Shown: positions 33,069 through 41,960, numbered from the stretch's first letter. The stretch is 43,574 nucleotides of DNA from JAGOEX01 sp964630905 (GCA_964630905.1 CAZVWR010000025.1:1-43574), one strand, 5' to 3'. Notes: a model not told the origin generated them from the letters alone. Made by a program: numbers and translations.

Positions 33069-33759
33069 GAACTTTTTTGATATCTTCCCAGACAGGTCTT
33101 TTATAGCTTTCGTTTCTTAAAAGTGCACTAGGGTGATATGTAACAAAAACTTTTGCAGAGCCGTAATTATAAGTCTCTTCGCGAGCTTTGGTTATAGGTA
33201 TTTCAATCCCGAGAAGATGTTTCGCAGCGACTTTACCTAAAATGATAATCACTTTCGGGTTTACTATTTCGATCTGTTTTTTAAGGTATCCGATGCATTC
33301 TGAAGCTTCGTCCGGAAGGGGATCTCGGTTTGAAGGGGGCCTGCATTTTACGATGTTGGCAATATAAACCTCTTCACGGGAGATCTTCATTCCGTTTTCA
33401 ATTATTTTTGTGAGGAGCTGTCCCGCTTTTCCGACAAAAGGTCTTCCCGTTCTGTCCTCATCTTCACCCGGCCCTTCACCGATGAACATTATGTCTGCAT
33501 CGATCCGACCTTCACCGAAAACAACATTGCTCCTTGTTCCGCCCAGACGGCATTTCAAACATTTTAAGGCCTCTTTTCGTACTCTTTCAAGAGGTTTCAG
33601 CTCTTCTTTATCAATATTAATGATCTCAAGTTTTACATCCCTGTTCTTCTGAGCGATCAAAGAGATAATCTCTTTTGAAAAATTTTCTTTATATAAAAAA
33701 GGCTGGATTGAATTCTGCCAGATAAGCCAGGAGCCGAGCTTACCGTCCGCTGTTGTCAT
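33046..33759 (-). CDS. Uracil-DNA glycosylase, family 4 (Fe-S)
   Basis: Removes uracil from DNA in base-excision repair. The 237-residue protein has a short extra N-terminal region (1-60) and then the family-4 core. The 4Fe-4S ligands are C67, C70, C139 and C155. The active-site motif is GEGPGEDED (95-103), and the second catalytic motif TYHPSALLRN (207-216) contains H209. The start overlaps the end of the HEAT-repeat gene by 20 nt with only a weak ribosome-binding site, suggesting coupling. Confidence 0.93.
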   Translation of the reverse strand: MTTADGKLGSWLIWQNSIQPFLYKENFSKEIISLIAQKNRDVKLEIINIDKEELKPLERVRKEALKCLKCRLGGTRSNVVFGEGRIDADIMFIGEGPGEDEDRTGRPFVGKAGQLLTKIIENGMKISREEVYIANIVKCRPPSNRDPLPDEASECIGYLKKQIEIVNPKVIIILGKVAAKHLLGIEIPITKAREETYNYGSAKVFVTYHPSALLRNESYKRPVWEDIKKVLKYLETV

Positions 33760-35281
33760 TTTTCTTTTTGCCGTATCTTAAGATGAAAAGATTGTCTTCC
33801 ATTGCATTTACAGCGGCTTCTCTTATTTTCGGGTCCTGTTCATTTTTAACGATTTCTTTCAAAAAGTCCTGAACCGACCTGTCAGGGATCTGTGCAAGTG
33901 AATCTATGGCAATCGATTTTGCGAGGATAGATTTTTCCTTTGTTATAAAATCATAAAGAGGTTTAGCTCCGCCAACCTGACTCAGCTGACCGATTGACAT
34001 TGCCGCAGTCGTCCTTATCTCCTCTTTAGTATCTTCATTAAGTATTTTAATGAGGAATGGAAGAGATTCCGCATATTGATATTTTCCGATAGTTGTAAGG
34101 ATGATTTTTTTCCAGTAGAGGTCTTCGTTCTTAGCAAAAAGTTCTGTCAATATTTTAGCTGTTGCCAGTGTTTTTATTTTATCAAAATAGTTCGAAAACT
34201 CGTATTTTCTCTCAGAAAGTCTTTCGACCGTAGCCGCTTTAAGAACAAGCTCAGTAAGATCGGAACCTTCGTACTCGGAAATGATGTTAAGAACAGAGGC
34301 AAGCCAAGCCGCATCGCCGCTTTCTATCTGAAGCTGAAGTATTTTCAAAGTTTCGGGAGCATCTATCTCGATCACTGATCTTACAAAGAACTCTTTATTT
34401 GTCGGCGGTTTTACATAAGGGAAACATTCGCTTGAAGAAGGACGATAAAGTGCCACATTGTTAAGGATCTTTCCAATTATTCTTGCACCCTGTTTTGAAG
34501 AAAGCTTCATTGCAGCTACTGCAAAAGCTGTCTGACTGTCAGGATTCATGTTTTCAGCTTTCGGGAGAACATTCTGATTAAAATATATTTCACCCATTAT
34601 TCCTGCTGAAAATTTAACTGCGAGACATCCGAGTGTTCCGGTATCGGCAACGAATTTGTTGTATGTTTCAAAATCAAGAGAAATTTCTGTCAAATGTCCA
34701 ATAGCAAGAGCTGCTTTAAGATCGTTGACGCTGTTCTTTCCGACATATTCCTTGACAAGTTCAACAAAATTTTCCCTTGTTTTATCCGAAAGCATTTTGT
34801 CTTCTTTTTCTCTGATAGCAGTTGCCGCGACTTCAAAAAGTCTTATGTCAAAAGGCTGCCAGAAATTGATAAGATAAGGGGTGTTGAACGAAAAATTTGC
34901 GAGGTTGTCTGAAACAGGTATTGAAACGCTGTGTTCAAGAAGTTCATATTCACCGCCCTGTTTTTTGAGGATGAAAATGTACTGATCGCCTTTTTTGTAT
35001 TCATCTCTTTTAAATCTGAGCCGTATTTTCTCGTTGTCCAGATTGTTTACAATTATTTCATCTTTTGCATCACCGATGAAAGTGTTTTCAACTCTGACCC
35101 TTGCTTTTGTTTTTCCGCCCTGGAGATATCTTCCCAGAATGATATTATCGGCTTCGACGAGAGCTTTTATGAAATCTTCGTTATGAAGCTTTATCTTGTC
35201 GTCAAGAAGTGCGGCATACTGCGCGGAAACTTCCATGAATACCAAAATGATCGCCGCTATCAAAGAAAACCTTTTGAACAT
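33740..35281 (-). CDS. Secreted HEAT-repeat protein
   Basis: A 513-residue protein with a signal peptide (MFKRFSLIAAIILVFMEVSA). Residues about 30-130 form a beta-rich domain (NIILGRYLQGGKTKARVRVENTFIG ... YKKGDQYIFILKK) that resembles the NTR-like domains of secreted proteins. The C-terminal third (about 395-505) has HEAT repeats of the form LPFLIKILNEDTKEEIRTTAAMSIGQL, spaced by about 33 residues. It probably acts as a periplasmic binding scaffold; partner unknown. GGAGG 7 nt before ATG supports the start. It shares an operon with the uracil-DNA glycosylase for no obvious functional reason. Confidence 0.8.
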   Translation of the reverse strand: MFKRFSLIAAIILVFMEVSAQYAALLDDKIKLHNEDFIKALVEADNIILGRYLQGGKTKARVRVENTFIGDAKDEIIVNNLDNEKIRLRFKRDEYKKGDQYIFILKKQGGEYELLEHSVSIPVSDNLANFSFNTPYLINFWQPFDIRLFEVAATAIREKEDKMLSDKTRENFVELVKEYVGKNSVNDLKAALAIGHLTEISLDFETYNKFVADTGTLGCLAVKFSAGIMGEIYFNQNVLPKAENMNPDSQTAFAVAAMKLSSKQGARIIGKILNNVALYRPSSSECFPYVKPPTNKEFFVRSVIEIDAPETLKILQLQIESGDAAWLASVLNIISEYEGSDLTELVLKAATVERLSERKYEFSNYFDKIKTLATAKILTELFAKNEDLYWKKIILTTIGKYQYAESLPFLIKILNEDTKEEIRTTAAMSIGQLSQVGGAKPLYDFITKEKSILAKSIAIDSLAQIPDRSVQDFLKEIVKNEQDPKIREAAVNAMEDNLFILRYGKKKNDNSGR

Positions 35282-35326
35282 AACTGTCCTCCGTGCTGCA
35301 AGAGCTAAAAATTTTGTTCCGCTATA

Positions 35327-35355
35327 AATTTATACATAAAAATTAACTTTGTCAA
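35327..35355 (-). promoter_or_regulatory. Promoter of the HEAT-repeat/glycosylase operon
   Basis: Minus strand TTGACA (35355-35350), 17 nt, TAAATT (35332-35327). A TATAAA at 15-nt spacing is an alternative -10. The start codon follows about 40 nt later. Confidence 0.6.
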
Positions 35356-35387
35356 TATTAATAGATAAATCAAAAGCAAATCAAACC

Positions 35388-35416
35388 TTGACTTTACAAC
35401 AACCGCAGAATAAAAT
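35388..35416 (+). promoter_or_regulatory. Promoter of ileS-lspA-lgt
   Basis: TTGACT (35388-35393), 17 nt, TAAAAT (35411-35416), about 42 nt before the ileS start. The short leader leaves no room for a T-box. Confidence 0.7.
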
Positions 35417-35458
35417 TCTCCGCATTTTTGTAACTGCTTGCTTAATCTGGAGTTATCA

Positions 35459-38218
35459 ATGGATTACGGAAAAACACTGAATCTGCCTCAAACCGATTTC
35501 CCGATGAAGGCCAATCTTCCTGTTAAAGAACAGGAAATTCTTAGGAATTGGGAAGTCACAGAAATTTACTCAAAGATCCTTAACAAGAATTCCGGCAGGG
35601 ACTCTTTTATCATGCATGACGGTCCCCCTTATGCCAATGGCAACCTTCATGACGGACATGTTCTCAACAAGATACTGAAAGACATCGTTGTCAAGTATAA
35701 AAACATGTCGGGACATCTTGCCACATTCAGGCCGGGATGGGATTGTCATGGACTGCCGATAGAACTTAAGGTTGCTGAAAAGCTCGGATCAAAAAAGAAA
35801 GAGATGTCCAAATCAGATTTTCTTAAAGAATGTAAGAATTTTGCGCTGAACGCAATAGATATTCAAAGAAAAGAGTTTAAGCGCCTGGGGGTTTTTGCAG
35901 ACTGGGAGAAACCTTATACTACCCTTTCTCCTGAATATGAGGGGTGCATAGCCCATCAGTTCGCGAATGTTGTCGAGGCGGGTGCTGTTTTTAAGTCAAA
36001 AAAACCTGTACACTGGTGCCCGAGTTGTGAAACAGCACTGGCTGAAGCTGAGATAGAATATGAAGACCACGCATCTCCTTCAATATATGTGAAATTCCAG
36101 TTGTTAGATAAGTTGAAGGAACTAGAGAATGAAAAGGTAAACTTTGTAATATGGACTACAACACCGTGGACGCTTCCTGCAAATCTCGCGATAGCTCTTC
36201 ATCCTGAAATTGAATATAGTGCGGTTAAATTTAACGGGGAAGTCTTCATCATCGCCTCAGAACTTAAAGAGAAATTTCTTGCGGCAACAGGTCACGCTGA
36301 TGCTGAAACGGTAATGACTTTTAATGCAATGAGATTCGAGGGGATGAAAACAAAACATCCTTTCATAGATAGAGAATCCATAATAGTTTATGCTGATTAT
36401 GTCACGACAGATACAGGAACGGGCTGTGTTCATACTGCTCCCGGTCATGGTGCGGAAGACTATCTGACCGGTTTGAAATACGGACTTTCCGCTTATGCTC
36501 CGGTCGATGACAGAGGTGTGCTTCTTCAGGAAGTTCCCCATTTTGCAGGGCTTCATGTTTTCAAGGCAAACCCTTTGATAGTTGAACATCTTTTCAAGGA
36601 AGGGTTCCTTCTTAATAAGCCGGGTGAAATGATAAGTCACAGCTATCCTCACTGTTGGAGATGTCACAAGCCGGTAATTTTCAGGGCGACAGAGCAGTGG
36701 TTCATTTCCATGGACGAAACAAATTTGAGGAAAAGATGCCTCGAAGAGATAGAAAAAGTTGAACTTATTCCGGAATGGGGAAGAAAAAGGATAACACCGA
36801 TGCTCGAAAATTCCCCGAACTGGTGTATTTCACGACAGCGTCTCTGGGGAGTGCCGATAATCGCTTTTTTATGCAGTGACTGCGGAGAAAAGATAGTTGA
36901 CGGAAAGATCGCCCACAAAGTTGCCGACGAAATATCTGTTAAAGGAATATCTGTCTGGCATGAAAAAGAGGCTTCTGAATTTCTTCCTGAAGGTTTTGTC
37001 TGTCCAAAATGTTCTGGACAAAACATAAAAAAGGAAAGCGATATTCTTGATGTGTGGTTTGACAGCGGAGTAAGCTGGGCGTCAGTGCTTGACGGGAGCA
37101 AAGGTTACGAATATCCGTGCGATCTTTATCTTGAGGGAAGCGACCAGCACAGAGGATGGTTCCAGTCATCGTTGAAATTAAGCGTTCTGATCAAAGACAA
37201 AGCACCTTATAAAAAGGTTCTTACTCATGGTTTTGTTGTTGACGGAAAGGGGGAGAAACTTTCAAAAAGCAAAGGTAATTTTGTTCCGCCGGACAAACGG
37301 ATAAACACTCTGGGTGCTGAAATTCTCAGATTATGGGTTGCCGCAGAAGATTATCGGGATGATATCAGAATAAGCGACAACATTATCGAAGGTTTTGCAA
37401 CAGCATACAGAAAAATGAGGAACACGATGAGGTTCATGTTCGGGTTCATCAATGATTTTGATCCCGACACGATGAAATTTGACATCAATGAATTGACTTC
37501 ATTGGATAAGTGGGCTTATCTGACATGGAAAAGCAGGCTTGAACTTGTCATTTCAAAATATGAAAGTTTTGAATTTCATCGAGTTTATCACGAAATGCTT
37601 GATTTTTTTACAGTTGCTATGAGTTCAGTTTACCTTGATATCATAAAAGACCGTTACACAATGAAAGCTGATGACATAAGAAGGAGAAAGTCGCAGTTCA
37701 CGGTCTATCAAATACTTAAAGATGTTATAATATGCCTCGCTCCTATTCTGAGTTTCACTTCTGAAGAGGCATACGGTTTTCTCAAAGGTGACAAAAAAGA
37801 GAGCGTTTTTCTTGAAGATATGCCGGCGGTTTCTTTAAACGATGAAGAAAAAGAGTTTTTAAAGAAATGGGGTGTGCTTTTAAAAGTTCGTGAAGCAGTT
37901 CAGAAACAGCTTGAAAATCTTAGAATGCAAAAAACGATAGGTCATTCTCTTGATGCTTCTGTAGAGCTTTATTTTGAGAATATTCCTGTTCTGGATGAGG
38001 AGTTAAGTTCTCTGGAATCGATATTGATCCTTTCGGGCGTAAGGAAAGCTCAGTCCAAAGAGGGATTGACAAAACCCGTTGAAGATCTTGATCTGTGGCT
38101 GGCGGTAAAAGAGGCACCGGGTGAAAAATGTCCAAGATGCTGGAAAAAAAGGGAATTGAAAAACTTTTCCGATGAGCTTCAGGGAATATGTGAATCCTGT
38201 TATGAGGCTGTCAAATGA
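35459..38218 (+). CDS. ileS: Isoleucyl-tRNA synthetase
   Basis: A class I synthetase charging tRNA-Ile, 919 residues from ATG 35459 (TGGAG 6 nt upstream). The HIGH-type motif reads HDGH (64-67, in PPYANGNLHDGH) and the KMSKS-type motif KLSKS (600-604). The CP1 editing domain contains TTTPWTLPANLA. The C-terminal zinc finger is C891, C894, C911 and C914, the bacterial (mupirocin-sensitive type) layout. It overlaps lspA by 4 nt. Confidence 0.97.
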   Translation: MDYGKTLNLPQTDFPMKANLPVKEQEILRNWEVTEIYSKILNKNSGRDSFIMHDGPPYANGNLHDGHVLNKILKDIVVKYKNMSGHLATFRPGWDCHGLPIELKVAEKLGSKKKEMSKSDFLKECKNFALNAIDIQRKEFKRLGVFADWEKPYTTLSPEYEGCIAHQFANVVEAGAVFKSKKPVHWCPSCETALAEAEIEYEDHASPSIYVKFQLLDKLKELENEKVNFVIWTTTPWTLPANLAIALHPEIEYSAVKFNGEVFIIASELKEKFLAATGHADAETVMTFNAMRFEGMKTKHPFIDRESIIVYADYVTTDTGTGCVHTAPGHGAEDYLTGLKYGLSAYAPVDDRGVLLQEVPHFAGLHVFKANPLIVEHLFKEGFLLNKPGEMISHSYPHCWRCHKPVIFRATEQWFISMDETNLRKRCLEEIEKVELIPEWGRKRITPMLENSPNWCISRQRLWGVPIIAFLCSDCGEKIVDGKIAHKVADEISVKGISVWHEKEASEFLPEGFVCPKCSGQNIKKESDILDVWFDSGVSWASVLDGSKGYEYPCDLYLEGSDQHRGWFQSSLKLSVLIKDKAPYKKVLTHGFVVDGKGEKLSKSKGNFVPPDKRINTLGAEILRLWVAAEDYRDDIRISDNIIEGFATAYRKMRNTMRFMFGFINDFDPDTMKFDINELTSLDKWAYLTWKSRLELVISKYESFEFHRVYHEMLDFFTVAMSSVYLDIIKDRYTMKADDIRRRKSQFTVYQILKDVIICLAPILSFTSEEAYGFLKGDKKESVFLEDMPAVSLNDEEKEFLKKWGVLLKVREAVQKQLENLRMQKTIGHSLDASVELYFENIPVLDEELSSLESILILSGVRKAQSKEGLTKPVEDLDLWLAVKEAPGEKCPRCWKKRELKNFSDELQGICESCYEAVK

Positions 38219-38721
38219 ATTTTAAGAAATTTGAATGGATGAACGGAATATATCTTCTCATCATAACTTTTCCGGTGGTTGTTCTTGACCAGATAACAAA
38301 GGTATGGGCACTGTCACTTAAAAACGGCGGACAGGTTGTCGTTTTTGAAAGCTGGTGGAGTTTCATTTATGCTGAAAACCGCGGTGCATTATGGGGGATC
38401 GGAGGTAACTTTCCGGAATTTTACAGAAAACTGATCTTTCTTGGAATTTCAACTGTAATAACTCTTTTTATTGTTTACCTCCTTTTTACATATGCTGAGA
38501 ACAGACTGATAAAAGTGGTTTACGGTTTTGTCCTTGGAGGAGCTCTCGGGAATCTCTATGACCGTTACTTCAGAGGATATGTCATTGATTTTATTGACTG
38601 GCATGCAGGAGATTACTACCACTGGCCAACATTTAATATTGCTGATGCGTCAATAGTTGTTGCGGTTGCTCTTCTTTTGATAGAGCTGCTCTTTTTCCAG
38701 CAAAAGAAGGATTCAAAATGA
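38215..38721 (+). CDS. lspA: Lipoprotein signal peptidase
   Basis: An inner-membrane aspartyl protease that cleaves prolipoprotein signal peptides just before the lipidated Cys. The 168-residue protein has four hydrophobic segments. The catalytic dyad is D125 (VIDFID) and D144 (FNIADASI), with GGALGNLYDR and AENRGA also conserved. It overlaps both ileS and lgt by 4 nt (ATGA). Several lipoproteins in this window are its likely substrates. Confidence 0.97.
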   Translation: MNFKKFEWMNGIYLLIITFPVVVLDQITKVWALSLKNGGQVVVFESWWSFIYAENRGALWGIGGNFPEFYRKLIFLGISTVITLFIVYLLFTYAENRLIKVVYGFVLGGALGNLYDRYFRGYVIDFIDWHAGDYYHWPTFNIADASIVVAVALLLIELLFFQQKKDSK

Positions 38722-39548
38722 AACCGATCCTTTTTTCTATCGGACCGCTTGATGTTTCCAGTTATTATTTTATGGGAATGATCGGTCTGCTCGGTGGATT
38801 TTTCTTTAACTACTGGGAAACAAAAAGACGGAACCTTGATATGAAACTTTCTATCTATGGAGCTATATGGGTCAGTATTTTCGGTTACATAGGTGCAAGG
38901 GCAATGCATATTGTTTTTGACGGATTTCTTGAAATTTACATTCAGAAACCGCTTGCCATACTTGCTTTCTGGAAAGGGGGGCTTGCATTTTACGGAACTG
39001 TTATCTTCGGTCTTCCGGCCGCTCTATGGTGGTTCAGATACCACAATGCCCCTTTTCTGAAATATCTTGACAACTATACATACGGCATAGCTTTCGGTGT
39101 CGGAATAGGAAGGATCGGCTGTTATCTCAACGGATGCTGTTTCGGAGAGATTTCTTCATCTTCGATCGCAAATCAGTTCATAAAATACGGACTCAGTGCA
39201 AAAAATCAGTTTGCAAGGGACATTCTGCTCGATTTGAAGGAAATGCCATATCCGGTCTTTCCATCTCAGCTGATATCTTTTTTTGCTAATATGGTCATAT
39301 TCCTTTTTCTTTGGATATTTGTAAGGAAAAGATACAAAAAAGACGGTTCCGTCTTCGGGATATGGATGATCATATATGGCATTTTCAGATTTATTATTGA
39401 AATATTCAGAGCTGACGACAGGGGTCTGTTCTTTAATGATCTTCTTTCGTCATCGCAGATAATAGCAATAATATCAGTGTTTTCAGGGTTGTTGATCATT
39501 TATCTCCCTGATGGAAAAGCTAAAGATCCGGCTCAATCGCATTCATAA
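38718..39548 (+). CDS. lgt: Phosphatidylglycerol-prolipoprotein diacylglyceryl transferase
   Basis: An inner-membrane enzyme that attaches diacylglycerol to the lipobox Cys, the step before LspA. The 276-residue protein has about seven membrane segments. The signature GVGIGRIGCYLNGCCFG lies at 127-143, and the C-terminal RFIIEIFRADDRG is conserved. In the WKGGLAFYG loop a Tyr (residue 92) stands where E. coli has the important His103; I believe this also occurs in other delta-type lineages. The 3' end overlaps the opposing gene by 16 nt. Confidence 0.95.
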   Translation: MKPILFSIGPLDVSSYYFMGMIGLLGGFFFNYWETKRRNLDMKLSIYGAIWVSIFGYIGARAMHIVFDGFLEIYIQKPLAILAFWKGGLAFYGTVIFGLPAALWWFRYHNAPFLKYLDNYTYGIAFGVGIGRIGCYLNGCCFGEISSSSIANQFIKYGLSAKNQFARDILLDLKEMPYPVFPSQLISFFANMVIFLFLWIFVRKRYKKDGSVFGIWMIIYGIFRFIIEIFRADDRGLFFNDLLSSSQIIAIISVFSGLLIIYLPDGKAKDPAQSHS

Positions 39549-40897
39549 TATTTTCCGGGAGTTCCCCCGTCGTTTTTTGATGAACATTTATTTCCTGTTC
39601 TGTCAGCATTGAAAGAATATCCCCTTTCGGTTTTGAGTTCAGGCGGATTCGCTGATGCTTCAAGGATCATTGTGTCGTTCCTTTTGCAAAGTATTTGAAT
39701 TGTTTCAGTCGAAGTAAGACCGGCATCGGCTATAGTTGTGTCGTCAACAACAAGCCACAGAGAGTCGCTTATAAGATCAGCAAAAGCGGCTTCGCTTCCA
39801 GTTATCACCCCAAGTTCTCCCGGCTTTAAAATGAGTTCCCTTGACGGATTTTTAAGAATTAGCGGATCAATCCCTTTCCCGTCGTTCTTATCATCAATAA
39901 AACAATCGGCAAGGTCAAAATCGAGATTACCATGATTAAATATTTCAACAAATTCCCAGTTTTTTTCGGGTTCAAGTGAAGGAGTATGCATCACTTCCGA
40001 TATCATTATGCGGGGCTTTTCTTCACCTGTAATAATTTCGGCAGCATCATGTTTTTTTCCAGTTGTTGTGTAAACATTTGTATTTAATGAATAATAAGTT
40101 TCAGGCGACAGATCTGTAAGAACAGCGGAACATTGTTTTTCACATATAAAGTTTACACCGTTTACCGAAACAGCTACTGCCGATTCATCGGCAATATTTA
40201 CAATAATTTCAGTGTCTGAAGCCGAATATTCAACCGAAAGATCACATTTTTCAGGTTTTTTAGAAGGAAGTATTACAGAAATGTTTTCAATTTCGGTATC
40301 TCTGTCAAGTGCTTTAATTTTTGAAAAGACTATTTTCCCGACGGGCTTGTCATAAACGACCACTATCCAGTGTTCTATTTTCATCATATCTGACGGTAAC
40401 GGCTCGACATCCTTGAATTTTATTTCGACATCTGCGTCAAATTTTACAGCAATTACCGAACTTTGTGTTCCGGAAGGGATGACTGTTTCAACTTCCGGAA
40501 GTTTCGTGCCTGTTTGAATAACTATTTGAATTGTCTCTTTGTTTTCAGAAAAAGTTTCACTCGTCATAAGCGGTTTGTTGTCAATGGATTTAAGAGCTGA
40601 AGTAATGTTTACTGAAATGGAAGATTTTGCAGGAAGCGGGGGGAGTATTGAAACAGTTTCTCCTTCTACCTCAACCGGAAGAACATCTTCTGATCCAGTT
40701 TCGGTAACAATAAATCCTTTTAGTGAATCGGGATTTACATCCATATTGAAAACAAAAGTGATTTTTTCTTCAGGGAAAAAGATCTTCTCTTCAGGAAATC
40801 CGATGCATTTGAAAGGTTCGTATTCAGATGGTCCAGGTCTTTGAATGTCACAGGCTGCCATAAAAACAAAAACAGCAATAATTACAGTTGGTTTCAT
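39533..40897 (-). CDS. Lipoprotein with C-terminal lamin-tail domain
   Basis: A 454-residue predicted lipoprotein from ATG 40897: MKPTVIIAVFVFMAAC gives a lipobox at residues 13-16. Residues about 30-290 look like tandem Ig-like or beta-sandwich domains (EEKITFVFNMDVNPDSLKG resembles bacterial Big_5 domains). A lamin-tail domain follows (about 295-454): PRIMISEVMHTP, NWEFVEIFNHGNLDFDLADCFI, and the closing GGTPGKYYECD. Such proteins are cell-surface or periplasmic. Function unknown. The 5' end overlaps the upstream gene by 4 nt. Confidence 0.8.
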   Translation of the reverse strand: MKPTVIIAVFVFMAACDIQRPGPSEYEPFKCIGFPEEKIFFPEEKITFVFNMDVNPDSLKGFIVTETGSEDVLPVEVEGETVSILPPLPAKSSISVNITSALKSIDNKPLMTSETFSENKETIQIVIQTGTKLPEVETVIPSGTQSSVIAVKFDADVEIKFKDVEPLPSDMMKIEHWIVVVYDKPVGKIVFSKIKALDRDTEIENISVILPSKKPEKCDLSVEYSASDTEIIVNIADESAVAVSVNGVNFICEKQCSAVLTDLSPETYYSLNTNVYTTTGKKHDAAEIITGEEKPRIMISEVMHTPSLEPEKNWEFVEIFNHGNLDFDLADCFIDDKNDGKGIDPLILKNPSRELILKPGELGVITGSEAAFADLISDSLWLVVDDTTIADAGLTSTETIQILCKRNDTMILEASANPPELKTERGYSFNADRTGNKCSSKNDGGTPGKYYECD

Positions 40898-41592
40898 TTT
40901 TTGTCCCCGCATTCATAAAGGTCAATCCCGGCAAATGACTTGAGCCATCCGTTCTGTTTTCTGTTGATTATTTCATATATTATCATCTTTTCTTCAGGAA
41001 CCTCTACGTTAAGGTTTTTAAGAGCGTTAAGCATTGCGTTGAAAAAATATACAGAACTCAGTTTTTCTATTATCTCGATCCTCAGAAAATAGAGTTTCTG
41101 CTGCTGATCACTGAATTTTATAGTATCTGAGTTGTACAGAAGTTTGGTGAGATCGAATTTTATCCTTCCTCCAACCTCGAATGAAGTGAGATCTCCGTAT
41201 GTCGTATTGTTGTCATCAGGTCCGATAGTTATGTAATCTTTCCCGACTGCAATATTGTTCCTCTGATACAGATACAGTTTTTCGTCACTTTTGTATTTGC
41301 TCCATGCACTTATTTCAGGAAGAAGTCCTGCCGCACGGGTATTTTTTCTTGCTGAGATAACAGCTTTTTCCAGATCATTTATTCCGGCAAGACTTTTTTT
41401 CAGTAATTGCTCAAGAGTCATACAACTATGTTTTTTTTCAAGCATTTCGGCTGTTATTTTGAATCCTTTAAGATGTGAAGCGACAGATTCAAGAACTGTT
41501 GCTTCTTCAGCAATGAGTTTGCAGTTATAAATGCTCACTGTCAGTATTATCGCCAATGTCAATTTCATCAGCCGGGTCGATAACTGTTTCAT
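40894..41592 (-). CDS. Short TolC-like outer-membrane protein (tentative)
   Basis: A 232-residue protein. ATG 41592 is preceded by a purine-rich GAGGAGGACGAGG stretch and gives MKQLSTRLMKLTLAIILTV, a signal peptide. TLEQLLKKSLAGINDLEKAVISARKNTRAAGLLPEISAW resembles the start of a TolC-type efflux repeat, and EVGGRIKFDLTKLLYNSD...RIEIIEKLSSVYF the strand-helix part that follows. Only one repeat is present where TolC has two (about 430 residues). It could be a half-length relative or another coiled envelope protein. Linked to the lamin-tail lipoprotein downstream. Confidence 0.6.
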   Translation of the reverse strand: MKQLSTRLMKLTLAIILTVSIYNCKLIAEEATVLESVASHLKGFKITAEMLEKKHSCMTLEQLLKKSLAGINDLEKAVISARKNTRAAGLLPEISAWSKYKSDEKLYLYQRNNIAVGKDYITIGPDDNNTTYGDLTSFEVGGRIKFDLTKLLYNSDTIKFSDQQQKLYFLRIEIIEKLSSVYFFNAMLNALKNLNVEVPEEKMIIYEIINRKQNGWLKSFAGIDLYECGDKK

Positions 41593-41854
41593 TTTCCTCG
41601 TCCTCCTCTTCAAGCATGTAATTTATCTGGTCTCTTATCTCATCCATTTCCTGCGAAGATATGAAGATGTTTTCAAATTCAGCATAATCCTTTTGAAAAC
41701 TCTTTTTGCCGGAACTTTGGTTATCACCGAAATCAAATGAAAAAAGACAGAACCATCCGTAATGATAGTTGCCGAGCTCTTTTGTTATCCTCATTTCGGT
41801 TGAGAACATGATCTGTAGACAGAGGCAAACTGAAATTAATTGAACGCTAATCAT
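41525..41854 (-). CDS. Small secreted acidic protein (unknown)
   Basis: A 109-residue reading frame with a possible signal sequence (MISVQLISVCLCLQIMFS) and a strongly acidic C-terminal half (EEEDEENETVIDPADEIDIGDNTD). A good promoter lies about 28 nt upstream, which supports it. Against it are a weak ribosome-binding site and a 68-nt overlap with the next gene. No family recognised. Confidence 0.5.
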   Translation of the reverse strand: MISVQLISVCLCLQIMFSTEMRITKELGNYHYGWFCLFSFDFGDNQSSGKKSFQKDYAEFENIFISSQEMDEIRDQINYMLEEEDEENETVIDPADEIDIGDNTDSEHL

Positions 41855-41888
41855 CTAAGATTCAATAAAACAATAAATAAACAAGAGT

Positions 41889-41917
41889 ATAGTAATCAGT
41901 AGATATAGTTGTGTCAA
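41889..41917 (-). promoter_or_regulatory. Promoter of the minus-strand envelope genes 41854-39533
   Basis: Minus strand TTGACA (41917-41912), 17 nt, TACTAT (41894-41889). It is divergent from the promoter at 41932-41960, with 14 nt between the two -35 boxes. Confidence 0.7.
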
Positions 41918-41931
41918 GAAAAAGGGTGATT

Positions 41932-41960
41932 TTGACTCTGTTTCCTTTTTGCAGTATATA
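41932..41960 (+). promoter_or_regulatory. Promoter of the DegT-type aminotransferase gene
   Basis: TTGACT (41932-41937), 17 nt, TATATA (41955-41960), then a leader of about 19 nt with GGAGGT before ATG 41986. Confidence 0.7.

Noticed and set aside
35282..35458. T-box riboswitch before ileS
   Set aside because: The predicted start leaves only about 40 nt of leader, with no T-box sequence (TGGNACC) or specifier stem.
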